A stretch of DNA of 60,607 nt, from NCBI GenBank assembly GCA_030667985.1, contig DAOUUU010000004.1, forward strand, positions 1 to 60,607, read 5' to 3'. The position numbers and the translations under genes were made by a program. Position 1 is the first letter of the stretch; the number at the start of each line of letters is the position of its first letter. Under the pieces are notes generated by a model. It was not told the origin of the DNA. It saw only the letters and a list, made by a program, of their open reading frames with translations, and did no database searches. Below, one piece after another: positions 16,309 to 25,629 of this stretch. This stretch comes from Candidatus Krumholzibacteriota bacterium. GTDB lineage: Bacteria; Krumholzibacteriota; Krumholzibacteriia; Krumholzibacteriales; Krumholzibacteriaceae.

Positions 16309-17874
16309 CTAAAGCTCGAGGTAGAGTTGGTTGTCTTCGCTGCGGCTCTCGTTGATCGAGCTGACACGCACGGCTGGTAGGTCTATGACTGGACACTTGT
16401 TCTCGCAGATGCCGCAGCCGGTGCAGAGGGCGGGCTTTACGATTGGCTTCTTGAGTATAAATAGATTCCCCTCCTCGTCGACCGCTTCCTCCTCGATAAA
16501 CTGGATCGCCTTCTCCGGCACTGGGCAGTGCTCCTCGCAGACGATGCAGTTGCGGCCGTAGACGTAGGGGATGCACCTGTTCTTGTCGAACATCGCGAGG
16601 CCGATACGTAACTCCTGCTTCTCCTCGACTGTGACCTTCCTGATCGCTCCTGTGGGGCAGACCTGCGAGCAGAGATTGCAGTTGTACTCGCAGTAGCCTA
16701 GAACAGGGACCAGTACAGGCGTCCACATTCCCTCGAGCCCCGCCTCCATGAAGGTGGGGTGAAGGCCGTTGGTGAGACAGACCTTCATGCACTCGCCGCA
16801 CTTTACGCACGTGCGTATAAACTCCTTCTCTGGCAGAGCGCCGGGTGGCCTGATAAGAAGCGGGTGGGGACGCTTGCTAGCGATCCCGATACTAACCGCC
16901 GGTACCATTGCGAGTGCACAGGCGCCGCTCGTTACGATCCAGCGCCGCCTGAGGTCGACATTGCCTGTGCCGGTCACTTTTGTCGTAGCATGTATCCTGA
17001 TCGCATCGGCGGGGCAGACCTCCCGGCAGTTGTAGCATACGAGGCACTCACGGCTCGCCCACTCACCCGTTGGAAACGGCGTCGCGTCCCCCTGACAGGC
17101 GACTGTACACTTCCTGCAGCTTATGCACTTGTGACCGTCTACATCGACCCTCGCCGCCATCTGCTTCCATCCGATCAAGCCCAGGAGCCCTCCCAATGGG
17201 CAGAGGTAGCGGCACCAGAAGCGCGGCGCCAGAAGGTTGAGGCCGAGTATCACGGTGAAGATCAGGCCGATGAATATCGTCTGTCTGAAGACGGGCTGCT
17301 CGAATGCGAGTACCGTCCCGATCATTGCCGAGTAGAGCGTGTCGAGCGCCGGGCTTATACCGGGGATTCCGAGCGAGTAGTTGAAGTCGAAGATGGCGCG
17401 CACCATCTTGTTTACGACCGGGTTGTATCCGATGGCGAATGAGCGGATCGTAAGCGAGATGGGATCGAGAAATCCCGCCGTGTTCCATCCGAAGACAGCC
17501 GCTACCAGAACGAAGGCCAGGATGTAATATTTAATAGGCCGCAGGCCAGGGAAGCGTCCCTCGTTCTTTATCGGCTGGGCCCGCTTCATCTTGAACCATC
17601 CGACGATCGTGTTGAGCGTTCCGAGGGGGCAAACCCACCCGCAGAAGAACCTGCCCAGGAAAATCGTGAGAACGACGACGACCAGAGAGAGCAGGAACAT
17701 CGCCTGGACCTTGTGGGCGGCGAGCAACGAGCTCAATGCGATTAGAGGATCGAAATCGAGGAAGAGCTTGACCGGCATACCGAGCTCGTTGTTCCCCTTG
17801 TACTCGGTCTGTATGAAGAGGACGATAAAGAAAGCGAGAAACAAGATCTGTGATGTCCGGCGAAGGTTTTTCAT
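16309..17874 (-). CDS. Membrane polyferredoxin, NapH-like and NapG-like parts in one chain
   Basis: 521 residues. Part one (1-245) is NapH-like: membrane spans with the paired FCGWVCPLG and CRYLCPLGG cysteine motifs. Next are two CX2CX2CX3C motifs (CISCRKCTVAC, CLVCYNCREVC). Part two begins with DLRRRWIVTSGACALAMVPA, which looks like the twin-arginine signal of NapG, and carries four more cluster motifs, including CEYNCNLCSQVC and CTGCGICENKC. That gives about six [4Fe-4S] sites. Proteins like this pass electrons between quinol and periplasmic partners. It follows a Tat-exported DUF362 protein by five bases, which is probably its partner. No nitrate reductase genes are present. Confidence 0.86.
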   Translation of the reverse strand: MKNLRRTSQILFLAFFIVLFIQTEYKGNNELGMPVKLFLDFDPLIALSSLLAAHKVQAMFLLSLVVVVLTIFLGRFFCGWVCPLGTLNTIVGWFKMKRAQPIKNEGRFPGLRPIKYYILAFVLVAAVFGWNTAGFLDPISLTIRSFAIGYNPVVNKMVRAIFDFNYSLGIPGISPALDTLYSAMIGTVLAFEQPVFRQTIFIGLIFTVILGLNLLAPRFWCRYLCPLGGLLGLIGWKQMAARVDVDGHKCISCRKCTVACQGDATPFPTGEWASRECLVCYNCREVCPADAIRIHATTKVTGTGNVDLRRRWIVTSGACALAMVPAVSIGIASKRPHPLLIRPPGALPEKEFIRTCVKCGECMKVCLTNGLHPTFMEAGLEGMWTPVLVPVLGYCEYNCNLCSQVCPTGAIRKVTVEEKQELRIGLAMFDKNRCIPYVYGRNCIVCEEHCPVPEKAIQFIEEEAVDEEGNLFILKKPIVKPALCTGCGICENKCPVIDLPAVRVSSINESRSEDNQLYLEL

Positions 17875-17879
17875 TCAGT

Positions 17880-18785
17880 CTATCCCAGGCTGATTTCTTT
17901 GAGGCCCATGTTCAGAAAATCGGCCGTGCCGAGGCCGCGTTCCGCGCCGATTCTTATATGCTCGAACTCGGCTGGATCTTTGCCAAAGAGGGTGGCGCCG
18001 AAGGCGTCTATCGCGACAGGGTCCGTGCTCGCGGCGACAGTGTCTAGCTTCTTGACGTCCTTCATCGTTCCCGAAGCCGGACCGCGGGCGGTGAGTATCC
18101 TGTTCGCGTCCAATATGTTGAGTGTGGGTTTAAAGTAGGCGGCGAGATCGACACAGCTCTCGGGGAGCTTCTGGTGCAGGCGGTTTCTCGCTCCGCCGAT
18201 CAGCCCCATCAGGTTCTTCATCGAGAGGGTGAGGCCGGATAGCCCGTGGTGCTTCGCGATCGGAATATTAATAATCTTGTCCGCCTCGATGACGTCCCCG
18301 TAGACCTCCCACTCCTTTAGCACCTCTCCGCCTAGATTCACCTTTTTGAACTTGCGATCCTCCATGAAGCCGACATCGGCTCCCGCCTTCTTCGCCGCGT
18401 CCTGTATACCGCTCCGTTTGTAGCACCGACGGGCGTCGTTGCAGGTATTGTCGGCGACCAGGACCTTCTTGGCTCCGGCCTCCCTGGCCATCTCTATGAC
18501 GGTGCTGACGACGAGCGGATTGGTCGTCGCGGCCTGCTCGGGCACCCGGTCCCACGAAATGTTGGGTTTCACGAAGACCACGTCGCCCTTCGAAACGAAA
18601 GAGCCCATACCTCCCAGCAGCTCGACCGCCTTTCTCGTCGTCGCCGCGATATCGGTCCCCTTGACGATCGACATGTTGATCTTATCCGCCTGGCCGAGCG
18701 TGAAGGCCCTGAGGCTATCAATCGACAGCAGGCTGCCCGCCGCGCCGCCAGCCAGTATCTGTAGGAATGTCCTTCTGTCCAACAT
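17880..18785 (-). CDS. DUF362-domain protein with Tat signal
   Basis: 301 residues. The N-terminus DRRTFLQILAGGAAGSLL is a twin-arginine signal, so the protein is exported folded. The rest matches DUF362: FVKPNISWDR, the PLVVSTVIEMAREAGAKKV stretch, and 'MKNLMGLIGGARNRLH'. DUF362 proteins often sit beside ferredoxin domains; here the iron-sulphur part is supplied by the next gene five bases away. A periplasmic redox or maturation role is likely, but the chemistry is unknown. Confidence 0.85.
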   Translation of the reverse strand: MLDRRTFLQILAGGAAGSLLSIDSLRAFTLGQADKINMSIVKGTDIAATTRKAVELLGGMGSFVSKGDVVFVKPNISWDRVPEQAATTNPLVVSTVIEMAREAGAKKVLVADNTCNDARRCYKRSGIQDAAKKAGADVGFMEDRKFKKVNLGGEVLKEWEVYGDVIEADKIINIPIAKHHGLSGLTLSMKNLMGLIGGARNRLHQKLPESCVDLAAYFKPTLNILDANRILTARGPASGTMKDVKKLDTVAASTDPVAIDAFGATLFGKDPAEFEHIRIGAERGLGTADFLNMGLKEISLG

Positions 18786-18828
18786 GTTGCCCTGCCTTTG
18801 CTGTGTAAGAGTGCTTTTGCATCATATC

Positions 18829-18857
18829 ATTATAATACCGGTTTTAACCCCCGTAAA
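18829..18857 (-). promoter_or_regulatory. Promoter of the DUF362-polyferredoxin operon
   Basis: On the minus strand TTTACG (4/6), 17 bases, then a perfect TATAAT. It lies in the 271-base region divergent from the PP2C phosphatase. A plus-strand TATAAT at 18910-18915 may serve that gene, but its best -35 (TTCCAA) is 19 bases away. Confidence 0.5.
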
Positions 18858-19056
18858 GTGTAAACCCGCCTGGAGCGGCCCGAGTTCCAACGCTTGCCGC
18901 TCCATCCTATATAATGATAAATCCCGAGATTAGATTAACGTTAAGTGGTGTTTTATGTTTGCGCTACTAGCGTAGAGCGATTATTCTTACCATCGATTGT
19001 GGGGAGCCGGGCGCTGGATCCGGCATACTGGACCCGCTTCGACTGGGAGAGCAATA

Positions 19057-20244
19057 ATGGCGGACAAAGCGACATTTCATCCCAAGACCTTTTACCGGAA
19101 GCTCGACGCTCTACTGTTGCGGATAGAGGAGGGGGCCTCGACAGAGGAGCTCGTCTCACTCGTGCTCGAGGAGCTGGTCGGTTCCTTCGGGAGCGACCTC
19201 GGCATCGTAAACGGTTGTTTCTACAGGCGTCGGGTCGGCTTCTTCGGGCTCGTGAATAGACCTGTAGGCCAATGCGACTCGGTGAGCCCCGCCACTATCT
19301 ACCTCGGTTCAGAGGCGATGGATCTTCTCGCTCAGCACAAGAGCTACATCTTCACAGATACGATCGTCCCTCCATGGGGCAACAACAGCGTGGCCGTCCT
19401 GGTAGGCGAAGAGGACGAGTATCTGCTCATCTTCATGCTGGACGACGAGTGGGTGCGCGAGACGCTCGAATTCAGTCTTAACACGATCCGAAGCACCCTG
19501 AACTTCAGCAGATCGACGAGCCGCCTGCGCGCCGACCTCGAGGAGGCGGATGAGATCCAGCGGAGCCTGCTTCCCATCAAGGATCCGGAGTTCGAAGGGT
19601 ACGATATATCAGGCCGTTCTATTCCGGCCGAGCTCGTGGGTGGGGACCTCTTCGATTATCAGGACCTCGCCGACCACGTTCTGGGCCTCGCAATAGGCGA
19701 CGCGAGCGGTCACGGCTTGCCGGCAGCGCTTGTGGCGCGCGATGTGGTGACAGGCCTACGAATGGGAATGGAGCACGAGCTCAAGATATCTGGTGTGATA
19801 CACAAGCTGAACCGTGTGATCAACAGAAGCCGCCTTTCAACCAAGTTTATCTCGCTTGTCTACGGGGAGTTGGAGAGAAACGGGACCTTCGTTTATGTGA
19901 ACGCGGGCCATCCACCTCCCTATCTGATCAAAAAGGACTCGGTCGAGCCGCTCGCCACCGGAGGGACGATTCTCGGTCCGATCAAGGATACGATCTTCAA
20001 ACGCGGGTTTGCCTTTATCGACCCGGAGGATGTGCTGGTGTTCTTTACCGATGGGGTCATCGAGCGTGTGGACGCGGACGGCGAGATCTTCGGCGAGGAG
20101 CGTCTAGTGGAGTTCGTAGAGAAGAACAGGAAGAGGGAAGCACGTGAGATCATCGACCGCCTCTTTAAGCACCTGGACGAGTTTGGCGGCAAGGATAAGT
20201 GGCGGGACGACGCTACATTGATGATCCTCAAGCGGCTCGACTAA
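19057..20244 (+). CDS. PP2C-type serine phosphatase (RsbU/SpoIIE family) with N-terminal sensor region
   Basis: 395 residues from ATG 19057, preceded by GGGAGAG. Residues 1-160 look like a GAF-type sensor. A short helix (SRLRADLEEADEIQRSLLP) links it to the phosphatase domain. Metal-binding residues are present: VGGDLFDY, LAIGDASGHGLPAALVA and VFFTDGVIE. Such enzymes usually dephosphorylate anti-sigma-factor antagonists or act in stress switches; no anti-sigma genes are adjacent. Its stop overlaps the arsC stop by four bases (convergent). Confidence 0.9.
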   Translation: MADKATFHPKTFYRKLDALLLRIEEGASTEELVSLVLEELVGSFGSDLGIVNGCFYRRRVGFFGLVNRPVGQCDSVSPATIYLGSEAMDLLAQHKSYIFTDTIVPPWGNNSVAVLVGEEDEYLLIFMLDDEWVRETLEFSLNTIRSTLNFSRSTSRLRADLEEADEIQRSLLPIKDPEFEGYDISGRSIPAELVGGDLFDYQDLADHVLGLAIGDASGHGLPAALVARDVVTGLRMGMEHELKISGVIHKLNRVINRSRLSTKFISLVYGELERNGTFVYVNAGHPPPYLIKKDSVEPLATGGTILGPIKDTIFKRGFAFIDPEDVLVFFTDGVIERVDADGEIFGEERLVEFVEKNRKREAREIIDRLFKHLDEFGGKDKWRDDATLMILKRLD

Positions 20245-20684
20245 TCCGATCTGCCGGTAATCCCATCCAGAAAATCATCGATCCGACGGGAGATTTCGTC
20301 CCTGATCGCTCTGAAAGCGGATATCCGATCCTCTTTACTGCCGGTGACCGCCGCAGGATCGGTCAGGCTCCAGTGAATCCTCACCGCATCGCCGGGAAAA
20401 TATGGGCACTCGTCCCTCGCGTTGTCGCAGAGAGTGATGATGTAATTGAAGCCCTCGCCGAGAAATCGCTTTACATCCTTCGGCTCGGCCGCCGCGATGT
20501 CGATCTTGATCTCAGCAAGGGCCTTGACGGCAAGCGGGTGCAAAGCGTCCTTCGGCCTCGAGCCGGCGCTCACTATATTCATTGAGCCGCCGGAACAGGC
20601 TCGGAGAAGCCCTTCGGCCATCTGGCTCCTCGCCTGGTTACCAGTGCAGAGGAAGAGTACTTTATGCTTTTTTTCGGGCTTCAT
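20241..20684 (-). CDS. arsC: Arsenate reductase, thioredoxin-coupled type
   Basis: 147 residues from the ATG at 20684; an in-frame ATG at 20726 would add 14 residues but runs into the lon-like gene's upstream region. The phosphatase-fold P-loop FLCTGNQARSQ carries Cys13. The later TLCDNARDECPYFPG supplies the two cysteines of the thioredoxin-coupled relay (C-x6-C). It reduces arsenate to arsenite. No arsB, acr3 or arsR is nearby, so detoxification would need an efflux pump elsewhere. Confidence 0.9.
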   Translation of the reverse strand: MKPEKKHKVLFLCTGNQARSQMAEGLLRACSGGSMNIVSAGSRPKDALHPLAVKALAEIKIDIAAAEPKDVKRFLGEGFNYIITLCDNARDECPYFPGDAVRIHWSLTDPAAVTGSKEDRISAFRAIRDEISRRIDDFLDGITGRSD

Positions 20685-20750
20685 TTCGTCTAGTATAGTG
20701 CGATATTGCTGAAATTCAACAATCAATGATCGATACGCGGAGGCTGTGAG

Positions 20751-23189
20751 ATGAGCAAAGTATCAAAAATAAAGGAATTGCCCGTTAGCAAGCTTCGTTG
20801 GACTTGTCCGGCAAAGCTGTTGAAGTTCAAGACTACGGCTGATATCAAGCCGTGTATCGACATCATCGGGCAGGACCGCGCGCTCGAGGCGATCAAGATG
20901 GGGCTCGAGCTCGAGCACAGGGGCTATAACATCTTCATCACGGGCCTCGTGGGAACCGGTCGCACTACTACGATCAAGCGTCTTCTCGAGCAGCTCGAGA
21001 GGAAGGAGCCGATCCCGCCCGATATATGCTACCTGAACAGTTTCAAGAATCAGAATTTGCCCACATGCATAGAGCTCGAAGCGGGTCACGGCATAAAGCT
21101 CGCGGCCGATATGGACAATCTGATATTCGATCTGCTGCAGAAGATACCGGCCGTCTTCGAGAGTGATTACTACAAGGAGCGCCGCAAGGAGCTCATCGAG
21201 GAGATACAGGAGAAGCAGAGGGCGATTATCGGCACCTTTGAAGAGAGGATCAACAAAGAGGGCTTTACGATGATCCGCATACAGGTCGGCCCGATCATCA
21301 AACCGGAGCTCGTACCGACGATAGACGGCAACGCGATGAACTTTGCGCAGCTGACCCAGCTAGTGGAGGAGGGGAAGTTTCCCGAGAAGCGTATCGAAGA
21401 GCTCAAGGAGACGGCGATCGAGCTCAACGAAGAGATGGCGAATGTGTATACGCAGGTGAGGGACCTGGAGAGGGAGCTGCAGAGGATCATGGAGAAGCTC
21501 GACCGCGAGACGGTTCAGCCGCTCGTGCACGACCTGATCCAGGAGATCACACAACGGCACAAGAACGAAGCGCTCACCAAGGCATTGGCTGGTTTCGAGA
21601 ACGCCTTCATGAACAAGCTTGATCTCTTCCGCCCCAACGACGGGGAAGAGGAGACCAAGTCGAAGGTGGCTCTGACAGATCCCGGCTCTGCAGAGGATCC
21701 TTTCAGGGAGTTTCGAGTCAATATCGTCGTTGATAACTCGGAGACAAAGGCTCCTCCCGTGATCATCGAGAACTTTCCGAGCTTAAGGAATGTCTTCGGC
21801 GCCATCGAGCGCGACTTCGCGTTCGGCGGCATGGTGAAGGCGGATCACATGAGTATACAGGCCGGCTCCTTCCACAGAGCCAATGGCGGGTACCTCGTGA
21901 TGAACGCTCTCGATACCCTTATCGAGCCTGGTGTCTGGAAGATTCTGAAACGAACACTCAAGAGCGCGGAGGCGGTGATCCAGAGCTACGATCCATGGAC
22001 GCTCATGGGATCTTCCGCCCTAAAGCCCGAACCGATGCAGGTGAAGGTGAAGATAGTGCTCATCGGTGACGCTTACCTGTACTACATGCTCCAGGCGCAC
22101 GACGACGAGTTCCGCAAGATATTCAAAATACGGGCCGATTTCGACCGGGAGGTCGACAACAAAGCTGGTGTTATCAAGCAGTACGCGGGTTTCATCCGTA
22201 CCCTCTGCGACCGTGAGGAGCTGTCCTGCTTCGATAGGAGCGGAGTGGCGGCGATCGTCGAGTACGGAGTCCGTCTGGCGGGAAGGCAGAACAAGCTCTC
22301 GACGAGATTCAGCGAGATAGCCGATATGATACGCGAATCCGATTTTCAGGCCCGCAGCGAAAAGAGCAAGAACGTCAAACGGGAACATGTACAGAAGGCT
22401 TTCGACGCGAGGGTCAAGAGGGCAAACCTGATGGAAGAGAAGATTCAGGAGCGTATCGACGACGGGACGCTCATGATAGATACGAAAGGCGCCGTGGTGG
22501 GACAGGTGAACGGGCTCAGCGTCTACAATATGGGAGATTATATGTTCGGCCGGCCGTCACGCATCACGGCCCGCACGTCCCTCGGAAACTCGGGGGTCAT
22601 CAACATAGAGCGTGAAGCCGATATGAGCGGGCGTACACATAACAAGGGAGTGCTCATCCTGGCCGGCTACCTGAGGGGTAAATTCGGCGGCGAGCATCCG
22701 CTCGTGATGAGCGCGAGCCTCTGCTTCGAGCAGTCATATGGAGGTGTCGATGGGGACAGCGCCAGCTCGACCGAGCTGTACGCCATACTTTCGAGCATCT
22801 CCGAGCTGCCTCTGCGCCAGGATCTGGCCGTGACCGGCTCGATAAACCAGAAGGGGGAGATCCAGCCTATCGGCGGCGTGAATGTGAAGATCGAGGGATT
22901 CTTCAAGGTCTGCAAGGCGCGGGGGTTAAAAGGAACCGAAGGGGTCATCATACCGCACCAGAACGTGCGGGACCTGATGCTCAATGACGAAGTCGTCGAG
23001 GCTGTCGGCAAGAGTAAGTTCCATATCTATCCTATCAAAAACGTCGACGAGGGGATCTCGCTCCTGACCGGCGTTTCGGGCGGCAGGATGCTGAAGAGCG
23101 GAAGGTACTCGAAGGATTCCGTGAACGATCTAGTTCAACTGAGGTTTATAGAGATGGCCCGGCTCTTTAAGGGATTCAAGAAGGAGTAG
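20751..23189 (+). CDS. Lon-related ATP-dependent protease (AAA_32/LonC-like)
   Basis: 812 residues, preceded by GGAGG. Residues about 30-80 hold the nucleotide loop GLVGTGRTT (Arg instead of the Walker A Lys, as I recall for this Lon-like subfamily). A long coiled coil follows (about 140-270). The Lon proteolytic domain is C-terminal: Ser670 in GDSAS and Lys713 in GGVNVKIEG, 43 residues apart as in Lon. It is a cytosolic quality-control protease distinct from classical Lon. It stands alone and is divergent from arsC. Confidence 0.92.
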   Translation: MSKVSKIKELPVSKLRWTCPAKLLKFKTTADIKPCIDIIGQDRALEAIKMGLELEHRGYNIFITGLVGTGRTTTIKRLLEQLERKEPIPPDICYLNSFKNQNLPTCIELEAGHGIKLAADMDNLIFDLLQKIPAVFESDYYKERRKELIEEIQEKQRAIIGTFEERINKEGFTMIRIQVGPIIKPELVPTIDGNAMNFAQLTQLVEEGKFPEKRIEELKETAIELNEEMANVYTQVRDLERELQRIMEKLDRETVQPLVHDLIQEITQRHKNEALTKALAGFENAFMNKLDLFRPNDGEEETKSKVALTDPGSAEDPFREFRVNIVVDNSETKAPPVIIENFPSLRNVFGAIERDFAFGGMVKADHMSIQAGSFHRANGGYLVMNALDTLIEPGVWKILKRTLKSAEAVIQSYDPWTLMGSSALKPEPMQVKVKIVLIGDAYLYYMLQAHDDEFRKIFKIRADFDREVDNKAGVIKQYAGFIRTLCDREELSCFDRSGVAAIVEYGVRLAGRQNKLSTRFSEIADMIRESDFQARSEKSKNVKREHVQKAFDARVKRANLMEEKIQERIDDGTLMIDTKGAVVGQVNGLSVYNMGDYMFGRPSRITARTSLGNSGVINIEREADMSGRTHNKGVLILAGYLRGKFGGEHPLVMSASLCFEQSYGGVDGDSASSTELYAILSSISELPLRQDLAVTGSINQKGEIQPIGGVNVKIEGFFKVCKARGLKGTEGVIIPHQNVRDLMLNDEVVEAVGKSKFHIYPIKNVDEGISLLTGVSGGRMLKSGRYSKDSVNDLVQLRFIEMARLFKGFKKE

Positions 23190-23214
23190 GGCGAAGCATC
23201 AGAGGGAGAAGAAT

Positions 23215-24210
23215 ATGCCCGAGATAAGGCAGAACCCGGCTACGAAGGAATGGGTCATCATCGCTACCGAAAGGGCCAAACGCCCCGAGGATTTCCTGAA
23301 AGATGACGCCCGAGCGATAGAGCTTCCGAAGCATGACGAGGATTGTCCCTTCTGTACAGGGAACGAGAAGCTGACGCCGCCTGAGATCATGTCGAAGAAA
23401 ACGAAGAACGGCGACTGGAGTCTAAGGGTGGTCCCGAACAAATTCGCGGCGCTTGTACCAGAGGGCGAAGCGGTCAGGGAAGAGGATTCGGATTTCTTCA
23501 GGAGCATGGAAGGGGTGGGACAACACGAGGTCGTGATAGAGACGCCGGTGCACAACCTCTCCTTTGGTCAGTACAGCGACCGCAAGATGACAGAGATCGT
23601 CACAGCATTCAGGGAGCGTTACGTTGACCTGACAAAAGACGAACGTTTCAAGTTGATCAAGATATTCAGAAACAACGGAAAAGCGGCGGGTACATCGTTG
23701 GAACACCCGCACTCACAGATAGTGGCGACGCCGGTCGTGCCGTTACACATCCGGCACAGGCTAGAGGCCGCGACGAGGTATTACGACGATCACGGAGCTT
23801 GTGTTTTTTGCAGGATGATAGAGATGGAGATAAAGGAGAAGTCGCGCGTCGTTATCGACGACGACCGGTTTCTTGTCATAGAGCCTTTCGCAGCACGGGT
23901 CCCGTTCGAGACATGGGTACTCCCGAAGGAGCATAGGGCGACGTACGGAGAAGTGAACAACTCGGAGCTCAAGGATTTTGCCAGGGTGCTGAACAGGGTT
24001 TCGGAGAAGCTCTACAGGGGGCTCTCGAATCCTGCTTACAACCTCGTCATCCGGACCGCGCCCTCGGGGGAGGAGGGGGAAGAGTACTATCACTGGCACG
24101 TGCAGATCATTCCCCGCCTCACGACGCCGGCGGGATTCGAGCTAGGAACCGGCGTTTACATCAATACGACATTACCCGAGGCGACCGCCAAGTTTCTGAG
24201 GAGCGTGTAG
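23215..24210 (+). CDS. galT: Galactose-1-phosphate (or related hexose-1-phosphate) uridylyltransferase
   Basis: 331 residues. Zinc-site cysteines CPFC and CVFC are both present. The active-site segment is EHPHSQIVATP (HPHSQ; the second His is the uridylylated nucleophile). EYYHWHVQIIPR near 285 is a second His-rich motif. It moves UMP between UDP-glucose and sugar phosphates. No galK or galE lies nearby, so a nucleotide-sugar role for envelope glycans is as likely as galactose breakdown. An imperfect hairpin around 24236-24253 followed by CGTTTTA may end the transcript. Confidence 0.9.
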   Translation: MPEIRQNPATKEWVIIATERAKRPEDFLKDDARAIELPKHDEDCPFCTGNEKLTPPEIMSKKTKNGDWSLRVVPNKFAALVPEGEAVREEDSDFFRSMEGVGQHEVVIETPVHNLSFGQYSDRKMTEIVTAFRERYVDLTKDERFKLIKIFRNNGKAAGTSLEHPHSQIVATPVVPLHIRHRLEAATRYYDDHGACVFCRMIEMEIKEKSRVVIDDDRFLVIEPFAARVPFETWVLPKEHRATYGEVNNSELKDFARVLNRVSEKLYRGLSNPAYNLVIRTAPSGEEGEEYYHWHVQIIPRLTTPAGFELGTGVYINTTLPEATAKFLRSV

Positions 24211-24327
24211 CCCAAGGGAGTGGATCCGCTGTCAAAGCGCCGGTCCGCGGGCTCGTTTTAACGTGAAAACACTCTGGAACGGATACGGTGTTGTATGTGT
24301 ACAAACAAGACATAAAAGGAGGAATCG

Positions 24328-25626
24328 ATGTCATCGATGAATATCAGATCTATAATGCTGCTCAGCCTGGGCCTTTTCGTTCTCTCTCTTTTGGGATGTG
24401 GCTCAAAAGACGAGAAACTCCCCGATGTTCCGATCGGAGTAAACCTGGTAAAGAATTCTTCATTCGAGCAATGGATCGGCGATGTACCGAGGGACTGGGA
24501 GCTGAGGATGTACGGGGAGGAGGGGGAGAATAGGGTCTATTACGGCAGATCCTCGGAGCAGAAGAATACGGAGAATTATTCCTTCTATATCAGGGGTGTT
24601 TACAATACGGACGAGTGGTATCTTTTGGTCCAGCGCGTGCCGATCATTCCAGATTACATGACCACCTTCTCCGGCGCCATGAGTTCGAAAAACGTCAAGC
24701 TCAACGATGGACAGGAACGGCGGGCGAACATCTTCGTCAACTTTCTCGATCGCGATGGCAATAGGATCAATGACCGCGGGTATGCCGACGCGCTTACGCC
24801 GAGCAGGCGGGAATCGACTCACTGGTCGATTGACAAGAGAACGGTGAGAGCGCCTCGAAACGCCTATTATGCGGAAATAGGAGTCATCAACTCGCAGACC
24901 GGATTCATGTTCTTCGATGATATCGAACTTGTTATCGAGGAGCCGATTCCATGGAAGAGCAAGGACAGCAAGTATATCACATATTATTTTCTCGAGGGTA
25001 ATCCCATGCCGAAGGAGGCCATAGATAGAGAGACGGCTCTCATAGAGGATTACGCCAAGCGCCTCGGCATCAAGGTCGAGGAAAAATTGAAATATTTCTA
25101 TTACCCGTCCGAGGATCAGCTTCAGAAGATCCTCGGCATACGCAAGGGTCATCAGAGGGCTCTCTGGGAGCGTAAGGAACTCCATACGACCGAACAGTAT
25201 GAGGACCATATCGTTATCCACCTGCTCCTGGCGCACTTTGGATACCCCCCATACGGTATCGGTGAGGGTATCGTCTTTGCTCTAATAGGGAACTGGTTCG
25301 GCCAGGATCTCCATCTCTACTCGAAGACCTACCTGATGGAGCTCAAGATACCTCCGCTCTTCAAGGTGCTTACCGTGCAGGAGATAAACGAAGCCGACGG
25401 GGAGATCATAATCCCGGCCTGGGGCTCGTTCTGTACATATCTGATCGACAAGTACGGCATGGAGACCTTTATGCAACTCTACAGGCGTACGGACGGCATA
25501 GAGGATTCGGGCGCTTTCAATGTGCATTTCAAGGATCTCTACGGTGAGGACTTCCCCGTCGTCGACAGAGAGTGGAGACTACATATCCTGCGGTATCAGG
25601 GAGAAGCGAAAGAAGGAGAGTCATAA
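24328..25626 (+). CDS. Lipoprotein with carbohydrate-binding-like domain and degenerate gluzincin domain
   Basis: 432 residues, strong AGGAGG before the ATG. The lipobox is LSLLGC (Cys24). Residues about 37-205 look like a galactose-binding jelly roll (NLVKNSSFEQW, GFMFFDDIELVIEE at its end). Residues about 230-420 resemble a peptidase-MA domain, but the HExxH motif reads HIVIH (294-298): both zinc histidines and the later Glu313 (GIGEG) remain while the catalytic Glu is Ile. It is therefore probably a catalytically dead zinc-binding protein. The Nudix gene starts three bases after its stop. Confidence 0.72.
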   Translation: MSSMNIRSIMLLSLGLFVLSLLGCGSKDEKLPDVPIGVNLVKNSSFEQWIGDVPRDWELRMYGEEGENRVYYGRSSEQKNTENYSFYIRGVYNTDEWYLLVQRVPIIPDYMTTFSGAMSSKNVKLNDGQERRANIFVNFLDRDGNRINDRGYADALTPSRRESTHWSIDKRTVRAPRNAYYAEIGVINSQTGFMFFDDIELVIEEPIPWKSKDSKYITYYFLEGNPMPKEAIDRETALIEDYAKRLGIKVEEKLKYFYYPSEDQLQKILGIRKGHQRALWERKELHTTEQYEDHIVIHLLLAHFGYPPYGIGEGIVFALIGNWFGQDLHLYSKTYLMELKIPPLFKVLTVQEINEADGEIIIPAWGSFCTYLIDKYGMETFMQLYRRTDGIEDSGAFNVHFKDLYGEDFPVVDREWRLHILRYQGEAKEGES

Positions 25627-25629
25627 GGC

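Noticed and set aside
20751-21060. Walker A with Arg (GTGRTT) suspected as a disabled Lon
   Set aside because: I recall this variant from the Lon-like subfamily, and the Ser/Lys dyad with 43-residue spacing is intact.
24460-25236. 258-codon open frame on the minus strand
   Set aside because: Antisense to a lipoprotein gene with a clear lipobox and strong ribosome-binding site.
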